Source of the DNA: Atherinomorus stipes
Lineage: Eukaryota > Chordata > Actinopteri > Atheriniformes > Atherinidae
Reading direction: 5' to 3'
Length of the DNA stretch: 64,000 nt
Assembly: GCA_023101725.1 (NCBI GenBank)
Contig: JALJCO010001104.1
Span: forward strand, 1 to 64,000
Shown: piece by piece, positions 23,082 to 35,261 of the stretch
How the letters are laid out: each line of letters starts with the position of its first letter
Numbering within the stretch: the stretch's first letter is position 1
Notes under the pieces: generated by a model
Told to the model about the DNA's origin: nothing
Database searches by the model: none
Seen by the model: only the letters and a program-made list of their open reading frames with translations
Made by a program: the position numbers and the translations under genes

Positions 23082-26000
23082 CATATTACGAGTTAGTTTA
23101 ATGTTTCTATTTAATATTCGTTTACAGGTGCACTGTTTCTTTTTTTCCTTTCTTATATTAAATTGGTAGCCAAATGCAGTATTTCGCCATCGACAGAGGC
23201 TGATGAGTGAATAAATAAATGCTGATAAAATATCAGCATTTGTATCGGACCTAGAAAATCTGAATCAGTTGATCCCTAATTCAGTGCAATAACCCTAACC
23301 AGTGAAAAAAAGTCAGCACACCACTTCTCATTATGTTTGCAACATGTACATTAATCTGAGGCAATCAGGTGTTCAGCTGTACCTGCTCACTCCGGATTAT
23401 GGATGGAGGGATGGAAAAGAAATATCCAGCCTTCACTCCCTCCATGGCAACAGACGGTTTCCCATCAAATGCATGAAGAAGAGCTTTCTCGACACCTAGA
23501 GATGAAGCAAAGGAACTGCAGCTTCCTTCGAAAGTACTTCAGCAAACACTTTACTATCGTGTAAAAAACAGTATTACTCACCTTGCTCCTTCAGGAGATG
23601 GATGGTGGGTCTTCCTGCAGACCTCGAATGAACATTTCTAAAAGAGGAAACAAAAACAAAAACATGACAGAAGTCTGGTGGTTACAGGCTGTATCGTGCC
23701 AGTTGTGTTACTGCTTCAAATATTGATTTCATCATAATAAAAACTTGAGAAATCAGGACAGTTTCTCATTAATTAGAAGCAAATCTATCAACCCAGCCTT
23801 TATATGAGCTCACCTCAGAACTCTAGACTCTGTTCTCCTCCTATAAGTATAACATCTGGCTTTTATAGCAGCTAATCAGTTTCTACCAGACTGGTTAAAA
23901 GGCATCACCACATTCTGCTGCAAGTGACAGACTGAGAGAACCGCTGCTCAGTAAAAGTGATAAATACATTTTCATGGGAGCTCATCACCACCAGATTATC
24001 TTTAACTTACAAGTCTGTTTTGTAAACTAGTATTATGGATGGATGGGTAGACTTGTACTTGAAAAATTGATAATATTCTATTTTTCTTAATCCCTCTCTT
24101 CAATCAGTATGTGGTAGCAATATTTCACTACAATTGTTCCGATACCGATACCAGTATCGAAAATGTCTCAGATACTGCCCAAAATTCTGGTATCTGTATC
24201 GGCACTGATCCGAAAAAACATAATTTATCAAAACAGAAATATATTTGAAGAGTTCATTTGCAAAAACAGTTAACCATCATTTAGAAAAAATGGAATTAAC
24301 TGCTTTTCGTCGCTGCCGGGTACAAACCTCCTATCTCCATTTAACGTCATTAAAACCCTCTACTTCATGTGAGTGGGATTTGGTGAAAATATTCAAAAAG
24401 TAAATGAAGAGTTTATTTGCAGAAGCAGTTGAAGGTTCAACATGGAATACGGACAGAACAGCGACATAACGTGTGTCTAGGTTGTAGTTGCAACGGCAGA
24501 AAAACAACTCCAGCCGCTGGGATGCCAGGCTCGCTGCCGATACGCAAGTGACCAACAGTCTGCAGCATGTCCACGCAGCAAAGTTTATAACCGACAGCTA
24601 ACGTTAGCCATGCTAGCAAACAAGCTAGCTTACCGATCCCGAAGGAAAGTCGCCATTTCTGTGTTTTACTCCGTGGAAAACGCTTATGTGGGTCCATTTA
24701 GTGAAGTCTTCACCTAAATTTACTCCAGGTTTTGCTCTTCTCAGGACACTCCTCCTCAGAAACACATAACAATATCTCCAGGGCTCTGAAGCAGCTCCTT
24801 AGGGTTGATATTCTTCCTGTTAAAAAACGAAAAAGCTATTGAATGAAAATAAAAATTTTGTTTTGTATTGTTGAAATACTAGGGAAACACTTATGTCTTT
24901 CAAAAATAAATAAAAAATAATTTTGTAATAAAAAAATAAAAAAAAAAAAAAATAATAAAAACCAGAGAAAAAAACAAAAGATAATCCCAAAGATCTCAAG
25001 ATATCTCAGCGTGCCTCCGTCGACCTGGCCGCGCGCGCTGGGACGGGCAAAGGCCCCGCTACCCCATAACTCTAAAAAGGCAAACCGAACAAAAAAAGAA
25101 AAGGAAACCCAACAAAAGAGAGAGGAGAGGGAAATGATGGGGAAGGAAAGAGGAAGGAGAGAAAAGAAAGAGTATAGTTTGTGCTGTAAAGAGAAAATCA
25201 GAAATCAATATAAAAAAAAACAAAAGAGAGTGGAACACTATAAAGGAAATTATCTTCATCTCTGATAATAATAGGGAAAAGTATAGGTAAGTTGTGGGTA
25301 GTGGAGAATATTAGGGTGGGAGTGTGTTAATTTAATTATTTGTTTGAATTATTTTTAAAGAGAAATAAAATTTATAGATTATAAGAAACAAATATAATAT
25401 ATATATATAAAATAAATAATGAATAATTATATATATATATAATAAAATTTATTTTTTATTTAATATATATATATATAATATATATATATATATAAAATAT
25501 ATTATTATTAATAAATAAATAGTTTTATTATGTTTTATATTTATATGAAGAATTTATATATTTAAAAAAGAGAGCATAAATTAGTAAGCTATGAATTTAC
25601 TATAAACATTCAACAGAAAAAAAGCCACTGTCCAGAACCCAGCTGCTTCACTCGTCATCTCCACGGTTTTTCCCTGTACCAGCCTGACTATGACCAAAAT
25701 ATTGTTTCCACACAGAGATCATATTTGGCAACCTGCAATGGCAGCGTGTTTTGGCTTATAGACGTAAATAAAATGACATTATTGAACCCGTCAAAATTTA
25801 TTTTATAATTATTTTTAGGCTAAATATAATTTTTCTGGGAAATGTATTTTCATTCTGCACACTCCCAAACGACCTGTGGAGGTACTATTTTTTTAAAAAA
25901 AATATAGCTTTTAATAAAAATGTTCCATATTCAACCTTTAACTCCGTTTTTTCTAAATGGTGGTTAACTGTTTTTGCAAATGAACTCTTCATTTACTGAT

Positions 26001-29000
26001 TGGCTCTGACAGTTCTTCTTCGTTGCTCTTGTTGTATTCATTCATGTTGAACAAAGACTGTAACCTGAGCCGTGCCTTATCGCAATGACAATCATATCAC
26101 AGTCATGCAGGTGTAATATCCTTTTAAAAAAAACAAAAATGAAGTGGTATCAGTACCTGGTATCGGCCAATACACACAGCACAAGTATCAGAATCGGCAT
26201 CAGAAGGAAAAGAATGATGTCAGAACATGTCTACCTATCTATGTCGTCTTGAGCAGATTTCCATTTTATAAAAATGTAAACTGATTGTACTCATTTGTTA
26301 CCGGGGCAACAGATAAAAGAGGTGCAAGAATCTTAAAAAAACCAATTAAAAACCTTATTCAGTTTCAAGAAGCTTTTAAAGGTGCCTTTTGTTTAGATGG
26401 TTGATCACAGGTACTTTATGCAGAATAAAGGGGCATTCTATACATTCATTTCATCGGCTCCTTTAATTTCCTCTGCAGGAATCAGGGATCTAAGCCAAGC
26501 TCTGGGCGATTTATGTTGCTTATACTAAGTATTTTACAGTGGACATGTCTAGATCTGTTCAAAAAATCTTCCTATATTGCATACAAGTAAACTGAGAGAT
26601 CCAAAGTTAGGCTACATCTGCAAAGACAGAACCGATTTTGTTTAAAAAGTTTTCTGAAAAGCCAGAGTTAGTCATTTTTTTGTACCAATTCTGCGTTCTA
26701 ATATTCTAAACCACTGACGAAGGTGTAAATATTGTATGCAACGCTATAACGCTCCCAAAGAATATCATTCAGTGATTGACACTTCATTGTACAGTCAAAA
26801 CAAATTTTTTGGGTGGGTTTCTTGACATCAAACACCACCAGCTGAAGTAAAACTCACAGAGGGAGATCCAGCTCTTTGGCGATCTGCGCTTGACGAATGA
26901 GGACCTGCCTTTGATTCTCCTTATCAGCATCACTGCTGACAAATCTGGGTGTGAAATCCAACCCAACCTGAAACAACAACAAAAAACGTTAGACTGTAGC
27001 AACATAACTGATAAGGCACAACTCATATAGTGCATTATCTGATACAAGCACATGTTAATTAAACAGGACTAATTCTGCTCAATATTATGAAAATATAGGA
27101 GCAATATTTTTCTTGAATATTGTGATTATGATGTGGCATGTACTGTGCATACAAATACTTCAATATATGCTGCTAATTCTAGGTGTTTTGTTGGGGTTGC
27201 ATTGTGTGAAAGTAGCCTGAATTTTTACCTCTCCAATGGCAACAAGATGATCCTTGTATTTCTCGATGATGGGCAGAGCTGCATCAAGATCCTGCAAGCA
27301 AACATAAACACAGTTATAAATGATTTTATATATTTATATGCCATATCTTGAAGCATTTGACACACATATTGGAATGTATAATAATGATGTGTCATGTGCA
27401 AAAGATGTGGCTCTGAGAGCCAATGCTTTGTAGTGAATCAGCTTTTTATTGTGCTTTATTTTACAGCCAATTACAAAGAAAGACAAGGATTACACTACTG
27501 TCTTAGATAGGGAGTGTAGTGGTACAAGGATACAAAGAGAGCTGAGGAGACAGATTTTAGTGACATGAGGATTTTAAGTGTCAGAATGCTCAGACTTGAG
27601 CCTTTATTTACTTGATTTGCTTGGTGTTCTCTTTTTTATTTCAAGGTTAGATAGAAAATTAAACATAACTATATTTTCTAATAAAATATGCATAAATAAG
27701 GTGTTTGTGTAAAAAGCAAAAAATTTAAAATGGCTTACCAACAAACGAATGACTCATAATTTGCTAAATTAGACTAAAACAGAAGCCATTTGGGAGCTGA
27801 AAGAGCCAACTTCTTCTAAAGCTTGCTACATGCCAAGCTTTGTTCTTGTTCTTGGTCCAGTCAATGCAGACTGTGGAGTCCAGGTATTTAAATGCTGTGT
27901 GTTGTGTGCATTTTTGTGCTTTCTCACTTCCTCAATCAGCTGTTCATTAAAACTCCGACTCAATCTTGAATCAACGGAAATGCAGAAGTGACAACTTTCT
28001 GCTTCAAGCTTCCCTGCTTGTTATTGGTTGTAAAGATGCACCGATCCAGTTTTTTCCAATCCGATCCCAATATCTGGGCTGAGCGTATTGGCCGATATCG
28101 ATCCGATACTACTGTTGAATGAATCAACTATATACCTTAACATGTGAGTGAAGGCATCGAGCTTGACATAAATATTTTGACTTGTTATAAAAAAAGGTAA
28201 CACAGCTATAAATGAACTTAATTGTATTTATTAGCAAATAACAAAGTGTACATTTTATTAGATCTTAATAAAACAGAAATGACTGGATCGGAATGCTGGA
28301 TCGGCCACATCAACTGACATCCAATCCAGCTAGTTGAATCAATATCAGAGCCGATATCCGATCCAGGTATCGGATCGGTGCATTTCTAATTGGCTGCATA
28401 TGTTTCGCTGACCAATCAAACAGTTAAAATATGTGGTGGCCAATCCATGTATGAAAATGATGCGTCACGCTCTCTTCACATCCAGTTTTAACCAAATAAA
28501 CCCTGCCGTGAAAATCTCGGAATATGAAATCCAATGAAGGAAAAGCTTCCATGTTTCAGCTGACCTTATTTTTTGGTCATAAAACCTTGTTGAATATTAA
28601 TATATTGTGACCAAAATCATGATTTGCATGTGTACTATTGGTTTAGTTAAATTCAAATGGTGGCTTTTCCTTTTCCTTTGTCTTTGGCCAGGCAATGTAG
28701 GATGTAATCTAGTGTAAAAACTATTTGGTGAACATATCAGTGAGAAATTATTAAATTAATTCCTATTTTGTCTTTACAGAAAAACAAGACAAAAGAAAGG
28801 AAAAAATTCTTTCAACCGGTCCTTCAACGTGGAGCATTCCCACCTGGAGAGAGGCTCCTCTTTGCTGTTCTTGGGAAACCTCCTGAACAGGATGTACTCC
28901 TAAACAAGGGAAAATAAAACCTGGAAACCTAAAGCAGGAAAGTGGGCAAACTGTTATTTACAGATGCTCCAATAATAAAGTTTCACTATGTATTTCAAAC

Positions 29001-29359
29001 AGACTTTGTTACCTCTGTGACAGCTTAATAATCTTGTCATACTCTCCAGCATGCTCAGCAACAGCCAACAATGCCAGCAGTCCAGCCTGGGCAACATTGA
29101 CGTATAGAATTAATAATAAGGCGACTTGCAATAAGTATTACTTGACTTTCAGATCTAAATGAAATGTCTCACCTTTTTTGAATCCTGAATAACATCTTCT
29201 ACATCCTGACAACAAGACAAGACAAGAGAACGAGTTACAACTTAATATTGTCATAAACCGTTAGTTTGATAAAAATAATTGTTTTCATATTTTATATTTG
29301 CATACTTTATCAAAATCCCCTGCAGAGATGTGACAGTGGCAGTCCACGTAGCCTTGCAT
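21490..29359 (-). CDS. tatdn3: TatD-like metal-dependent deoxyribonuclease/hydrolase 3
   Basis: TatD family, a TIM-barrel hydrolase binding divalent metals; the cellular role of TATDN3 is poorly known. Exons 5' to 3': 29306-29359, 29173-29205, 29013-29086, [missing microexon], 28844-28899, 27229-27291, 26858-26967, 23582-23637, 23383-23495, 21828-21908, 21490-21633. Metal/catalytic motifs: VDCHCH at the start, AIGEVGLDF across exons 27229/26858, [18 protein letters not shown], and [12 protein letters not shown]. These exons sum to 784 nt and the frame fails between 29013-29086 and 28844-28899. A 29-nt exon encoding roughly 'YxGFVLPCL' would restore it and give about 270 residues (human 274, from memory), but I cannot find it. 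The start at 29359 ([10 protein letters not shown]) is chosen by homology; in-frame upstream ATGs reach 29497. Introns are full of transposons. Confidence 0.88.
22086..22593. mobile_element. TA-flanked inverted-repeat element, copy 2 of 3
   Basis: Begins CAGTCATCCTCAAAATTACC after a TA and ends with ATTTTGAGGACGAC before TA. The interior is colinear with copy 1 at 2908-3344, sharing 'ATTTTGTTGAGCAACACTTT' and the 'TTGGTCCACTGTTCATGG' block. It carries extra sequence relative to copy 1, and its right end has become the seed of a TA microsatellite. Confidence 0.75.
22593..23086. repeat. Cluster of (TA)n microsatellites
   Basis: Three long alternating TA tracts occur at about 22593-22634, 22685-22752 and 23004-23086, in a tatdn3 intron. 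They are separated by unique sequence. Confidence 0.95.
24133..26209. mobile_element. Probable long inverted-repeat (hAT-like) element in tatdn3 intron
   Basis: Both ends carry GATACCGATACC/TATCGG-type motifs (24138-24215 and 26145-26200) in opposite orientation. Inside them is a clear inverted repeat: 'GAAGAGTTCATTTGCAAAAA' near 24248 pairs with the complement near 25990, and the match continues for about 45 bases. The core includes an AT-rich tract (25380-25560) and a short GC-rich block near 25010-25070. Target duplication and transposase were not identified, so limits are approximate. Confidence 0.5.
28031..28388. mobile_element. Short non-autonomous hAT element
   Basis: The ends are TAAAGATGCACCGATCC and the complement of GGATCGGTGCATTTCTA. 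They are flanked by ATTGGTTG (28023-28030) and ATTGGCTG (28389-28396), an 8-bp target duplication with one difference. At 358 bp with no coding capacity it is a MITE. It lies in the tatdn3 intron between the exons at 27.2 and 28.8 kb. Confidence 0.85.
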
Positions 29360-29714
29360 GTGCACTCGCAGCGTTTCAAAACCAAAACATTCACTAGTTC
29401 CTGAAATAGAAGTGAACTGCGCATGTGTAGACACTTGGTGACGCGTCATGTAATACGGCGTAGCCCGGTAGGGCGGTGTTATTTCAAATCCATACACTTT
29501 TATGTCAATGGCGAGTCATCATAGATAAATCAAACGCTCGCAGTGTTTCAGGAAGAGGGAATGCGGTTTGCAAGTACAGCACTTACCTTTTTTTACCTTC
29601 CTGTTTCTTTTAATCAGCTGTGTGTCATATGATGTGTTCATGTGATGCTTATGTTTGCTCTTACATAGTTTAACCTGTTCAACCTGACCATTTTAACGCT
29701 GTTCGGTTGTTGAG
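29360..29714. promoter_or_regulatory. Divergent promoter between tatdn3 and fuca2
   Basis: Only 355 bases separate the two start codons, which point away from each other, so the two genes very likely share a bidirectional promoter. The tatdn3 side has a TGCGCATGT at 29418-29426, close to the NRF-1 consensus, and more CpG than the surroundings (29440-29475). No TATA box is obvious. Confidence 0.65.
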
Positions 29715-32700
29715 ATGGGAGCCTTAGCTGGGATCTCTTCACTGTTATTATTGGTGCTGCTGGTCGGCATCAGCAGCGCCAGATACGAACCGAACTGGAA
29801 ATCCATCGACTCCAGACCACTACCAGACTGGTACGACCAGGCTAAGTTCGGCATCTTCATACACTGGGGAGTGTTTTCTGTGCCGAGCTTTGGCAGCGAG
29901 TGGTTCTGGTAAGCTTTTTAACCTGTCGCTATCTCAACTTCACGAACATCTAGGGAGTCCAAAGAAAGTAAGGACTTTGAACACGAGGAGCTCTAAAAAT
30001 CCAGTCATTTACGGTCAGTTACAGACATAATGTACTTGGGGATATTTCCCCAGGAAGTAGAGGCAGCAATTTTGACTCTGCAAGTGTTTTCTTGTCTGAC
30101 CATACGGTACATTATTAACTATTATACCTGTGCTTTTACAGGTTAAGTTGCTAAATCCAAATGCATTACTTTTGCCTGTGTTTGAAAGAGAGCAGATAGG
30201 AAACCTAAATAAGTAATAACCTAATAAATAATCTCTTGAGCTAAAATTAAACATTAACATAAAAGCCGAATTCCTTAAATCTTTGTGTTTTTAAACTTAG
30301 TTACATATTACAACTTAATGTGTAATATTACAAGGTAGACTATCAGCCAAATTTATGACACTGCCTGTCAAAATATCAATTCAAAGAGTGACTTCTAATT
30401 AAAGTTAACATACAAACACTAATTAATTAATTAATCATCCGATGTACATGAAATGCGCCATCAGCCAATCACAATAAAGAGACCCTTGTGTTGCTCAACA
30501 ACATATCAACCAATCACTGTGGAGGATCTTTCCGAGCAATCTTTACTTTAGATTAGACGATTTTTCTGACAGCAATTTAGTTCCTCCCCTTTCACATTTT
30601 GCAAAAGAAAAAACAGAAAAGTATTTGTGTTTGTTAGTCAGCTGCAAAAATGGAAATAAAAGATAATAAAATAAATTCTTAGATAATAAACTAATTACAA
30701 TGTGCATTTAATGGTTTTTCAGTCATTTGTCATCAGGTCCTCATCAGTAGATTTGAGTTGACAGATGTTTTTTTTCTCATTTATTTTAAAGCATAATCAT
30801 CATTTTATATATCTTAAAAAGCCTACAACTCTGAAAGTCTTTGGAGTAGCAAAACTGGTTTCAGTTTAACACGCCAAGCGTTAACATGAGTGACTTCTCA
30901 TGCCCTGCCAGGTACTAAAAAAGCTATAAAATTTGCAAAGCTCCTGTCAGAAGAGCATACTTATCATATTGATTTTCATACAGAAACTGTAGTTGAGTAT
31001 TGTAGAGCTGATCACACTCCTTCAGTATGTCTTTAATTTGTTTTGCAGGTGGTATTGGCAGAAGCAAAAGCTGAAGCCGTATGTTGACTTTATGCAGAGA
31101 AATTACCCTCCAGACTTCAAGTATCAAGACTTTGCCTCTAAGTTTACAGCAGAGTTCTTCGATGCTAAAGAATGGACTGATATCTTTGCCTCATCAGGAG
31201 CCAAGTACATCGTCCTGACAACTAAACACCATGAAGGTACATTACACAATTTGTTTTTGTATTTAAGTAATACTTGCTAAGATGGAGAAATGTGTACATA
31301 TGCTGTTTTGGTTTGGTATCGTGACCACTGGTGTGAGCAATGTTTGGTAATCTTGCTGTCATATTGTGTAGGTTTTACACTTTGGGGCTCCAGAAACTCC
31401 TGGAACTGGAACTCTGTGGACGTGGGACCCAAACGAGACCTGGTGGATGAGGTGGCGAGTGCTCTGCGCACTCACAGCGACCTCCGTTTAGGGCTGTATC
31501 ACTCTCTCTTTGAGTGGTTTAACCCACTTTTTGACCTGGATGCTGCCAACGTTTTTACTACCAACTACTTTCCTACCAGCAAAACTCTGCCCGAGCTCTA
31601 CGATCTTGTTGTCAAGTACAAACCAGAGGTGCTGTGGTCTGATGGGGATGGAGATGCACCTGACAAGTACTGGAACAGCACCGGCTTCTTGGCCTGGCTC
31701 TATAACGACAGGTCAGCTCGCAGCAGAAGTGCTCTCAGTTGTTTTTTCTTCATGGATGTAGAAACTGAGCTAAATGAAATCTGTTTTTGTTTTTTTTGTT
31801 TTTATTTATAGCCCGGTACGAAACACGGTGGTGACAAATGATCGCTGGGGTTACGGCTCCATCTGCAACCACGGTGGGTATTACACCTGCTCCGATCGCT
31901 ACCAGCCGGGACATCTGCTCAAACACAAATGGGAAAACTGCATGACGATCGACTCCAAGTCCTGGGGTTACAGACGCAACGCTCCTCTCAGTGACTACCT
32001 CAACATCGAGCAGCTTGTGTCGGTGAGTAAAAAAAAGAAAAAAAAACAATTTAACCTGCTTTTAAGTAAGAAAACAACTTTGTCTAAAACAAAAAAAACA
32101 TTATTTGTGATTAATTGGCTCATTAGGGAAATCCTTAACAGCAGTTTTCTACTTCTTTATTCTTACCACCCTCATTGTTAAAGTTAACAGCTGATTAGGG
32201 CCGATCACACCAGGATAGTCAGGGGAACTCGGTTTGATTGGTTTTTTTGCTTCCACACTGCACTTTACTGAAGTAGACCAAACCGTATTGCTGAGGGCGA
32301 TATTCTCCCAAACAACCACTGATCGAGAAGTAAAAAAAAAAAGCAGCAAGAAGAAAATCCAGCTTGTCGATTGGCCAGGACTAAAAACAGCTTGTTCACT
32401 GTAAATAGTGGAGCAACACTAAGTTTATGCTGGGATTTCTGTTTACTTTGGTGTTCAAACTTATATGGATTCATAAGAATCTGTCCAGTAGGAGCAACAG
32501 GAGATATCCAGGCAACGGATCAGGGTTTGTTTAAAGATGACCAAACGGGACCAGTGTGAAAGCACTCTAGTGGTTGGTTAGTCTGCATTTTTAAGTCAAG
32601 GTGTAATGCATTCACATCCAGATTGCTGCTTCAGAACTGCAGCATCAGAACCCTCATTTTCCACACCAGTTACTTCATAGAAGCATGAATTATAAAAAGT

Positions 32701-35261
32701 TCCTGCCCTCCGTTGAAGTGACGCACAAACAGTGCTGGAAGTGGTCCTGTGGAGACCTGGAACAGCAGAAAATTGTAATTTTTTTACTGCATAGTTGAGC
32801 TGTAGGTCTATGGTACAAAGATAAACAGTCCAATCTTCCTAGATTATCTTTCTGTAATATTTTAAATGACTTTCTTTTTGTTCATTATTCTGTCTTTTAC
32901 TCCCTGCAGGTGAGACGTGGTTTCAGACTTTGGAATATCACATAAATTCAGATAAACTTTAATAAAATTGCTGCTGAAAAACCTGCGTACTTCCATCTGG
33001 TCTGAGGTGTGCTTTGGCTAGATTTTAGCTGGTGCTTTAGCTGGTTAAGCTGGTTTTTTTAGGAGAGAATTGTCTCATCAATTCAGGAGCGCGTGAAAGT
33101 TACACGCCTCTGTACACAAACAACTTAGAGTGAGTTAACCAAATATTTTTCACAACGATGAGAGTCAACCCAGAGCAGCTATATAAACCCCTGAGGCCTT
33201 GATTAATCTAAATTGGTGAGACTGACAATAGTGTAGAGTTTGTAGCTTGTTCTGTAAGTTTTGAGTGCGTCATATCTCCCCCTGTAGAAAGAGCTCCACC
33301 TGCTGGTAGAAATCAGGTGATGCAGCTGATGTTGACGCCTGGTTGAGATGACTAATTGCAGATTGACTGTTTCATTATGCAAGAACATAAACTGTGATTC
33401 AGACTTGTCTTTCCTGGCATTTCACGCCTTTCTTTTCCTGTTTTTTTTTTTTTGCAGGAATTAACAATGATAAGAATAAATGGACACAACTAACAATCAT
33501 AATGACTTCTGGTTAATTATCTCATTGTGGAATTGCAGCTTTTTGCAACAGCAAATGTTGAGACACATTAGACATAATAAGAATCAAAAGTAAAAAAAAA
33601 AAATAGAAATGAATCTAAATAGTTTGAAATTGAGAAAATAATAAAAAAAAAAAATCCAACAATGTTTATTTTCAGGAAAATCTGCAGACACGTTTGAGAA
33701 GGTGGAACCTGTCAGTCATCATTATATGCTTCAGCAAACACATAGAGCATTATATTATCTAGAGATTTGTCTATCTGGACTTGTATCACTAGATTTATTC
33801 TCCCATAGGAAAAAAACAAACACTTTCAAGTTGTTTTCTGCTGTAAAGAAAATTTTCCACTTCCTGTTTTCCATTTGGTGATTTTGGTTGTTTCTACAAG
33901 TCACCTTGAAACTGAGCTGATACTTCCCCCGGTGTGTTTCAGACTCTGGTGGAAACGGTGTCCTGCGGAGGAAACCTGCTGATGAACATCGGCCCGACAC
34001 ACGATGGAAGAATCGCTCCGATCTTCGAGGAGCGTCTGAGGCAGATGGGACAGTGGCTGAAGGTGAACGGGGACGCCATCTACAACACGACAGCGTGGCG
34101 CGCTCAGAACGACAGCGTCACTCCAAACGTCTGGTGGGTCCTCACCTGTCTTTGATGCTTACTTTGAAGTGTTTCCTCTCTGGCTGTAGACTGTTTATCG
34201 CCTAGAGAGCAGCTGCTTATTATGGGATGATGGAGGAAGGTTTTGAGGACGCGTTCCTCAGCACTACATCCAGCATACAGAGTTTTCCAGCCAAATTTGC
34301 TCCATTTTTGTTTTATGCATCCAAATATCAAATTAGTCGGCACCTGATCTTTGTCTTTCTGTTAAATCTTATAAAGTCTTGTCATCCATTACATTTAATG
34401 GCCAAATGAATCAAATATATGGATGTATATTTATTATTTGGCCAATTTTTCACAGGTACACCTCCAAACCACAGGAAAAGACCATATTTGCCATTTTACT
34501 GAAGTGGCCGGAAAAAGGATCTGTGCTTCTGACTGAACCGATGGTCACACAAGGACTGACTCAGGTAAGGTCACAGCTGCTCTGGTCCACATAAAAGACA
34601 ACGACGTGTCAAAGACACTGTATGTTTGAAATGAATAATGCTGTATCAAAAGATCACATATGTATTTACACAGGCCAGTTCATCAGTTACACCTTACTAG
34701 TACTGGGTTGGACCCATTTTCCCTTCAGAACTGCCTCAATTCCTGGTGTCTTAGCTTCAACAAGGTGTTGGAAACATTCCTTTAGAGGCTTTGCTCCATT
34801 TTGACATCATAAAACAAAGAAAATACAGAAAAATGTCACATAAAATAACATTTTAGCAAGATACTGTTTTAGAATGATCTACAAATTGAATAGATCAATA
34901 AATTGACAAGTTTGGGATTAATTTAATCCCAGTTGTTGCTTTTTATTGACTAATAGCTTCGGCCTGTGAGGAACCAGCCTCTGCATATAAAATCAAAGTA
35001 GTTATTTAATTAAAGGCTAAATTTATTGGCAAACTTGCTTACTCTCACAGTTGATCAGCTCTTCATCGTCTCTCTTTGTCAACATTCCTGTCCTGTTTGT
35101 GTTGCTTTTGCCCTGAAAAGGTGGAGCTCCTCGGTTACGGTCCTCTGAGTCAGTGGGAGCCGGTGAATCCCAGCGGTCTTCAGGTTCTCCTGCCCCAGCT
35201 GTCCTTCAGCCAGATGCCGTGCCAGTGGGCCTGGACACTGAAGCTGAAAGGTGCCAAATGA
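29715..35261 (+). CDS. fuca2: Alpha-L-fucosidase 2 (GH29)
   Basis: Secreted/lysosomal glycosidase that removes alpha-L-fucose from glycans. Seven exons, all in phase: 29715-29908, 31049-31236, 31372-31711, 31812-32022, 33943-34133, 34456-34564, 35121-35261; 457 residues (human FUCA2 467, from memory). Residues 1 to about 22 form a signal peptide with a leucine/valine core. The GH29 barrel starts with [30 protein letters not shown] holds the expected nucleophile (D218). [12 protein letters not shown] fits the family signature P-x2-L-x3-K-W-E-x-C (E282, C284). The C-terminal beta-domain begins near residue 375. [18 protein letters not shown] and [14 protein letters not shown] match FUCA2 rather than FUCA1. 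The start ATG gives the signal peptide directly and lies 355 bases from the divergent tatdn3 start. Confidence 0.95.
32170..32575. mobile_element. Possible inverted-repeat element in fuca2 intron 4
   Basis: The left side (AGGGCCGATCACACCAGG) and the complement of the right side (AGAGTGCTTTCACACTGG) look like a diverged terminal pair, and the interior repeats gamma-shaped 'GACCAAAC/GGTTTG' motifs. No target duplication is seen. This is tentative. Confidence 0.3.
34676..34812 (-). mobile_element. Tc1-like transposase 3' fragment, reverse orientation
   Basis: Located in fuca2 intron 6. Read on the - strand it is the last part of the same transposase as at 1-275 and 5480-5638; '+' strand landmarks are 'TACTGGGTTGGACCCATTTT' (34700-34719) and 'AACAAGGTGTTGGAAACATT'. 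It is truncated and non-coding. Confidence 0.75.

Larger units (their letters stand above)
21952..23278. mobile_element. hAT-like element in tatdn3 intron, host of later insertions
   Basis: The left end TTAGGATAGACCGATACATC and right end ...CAGTTGATCCCTA are flanked by ATGCAGTG (21944-21951) and ATTCAGTG (23279-23286). This is an 8-bp direct repeat with one mismatch, as hAT elements make. GATACATCGGCAGGCCGATA-type motifs are internal. The Tc1-type element at 22086-22593 and three TA microsatellites now lie inside it. No transposase is visible. Confidence 0.6.

Noticed and set aside
25011..25265. Lys-rich 84-codon frame near a GC-rich patch
   Set aside because: It is low-complexity purine-rich sequence inside a probable transposon, with no family match or splice context.
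28801..28900. Other open frames across this tatdn3 exon
   Set aside because: Only the frame giving [19 protein letters not shown] matches TATDN3; the longer alternatives match nothing.
28929..28950. Candidate tatdn3 microexon with AG/GT borders
   Set aside because: It is 22 nt where 29 nt is needed, and joining it to the previous exon creates a stop codon.
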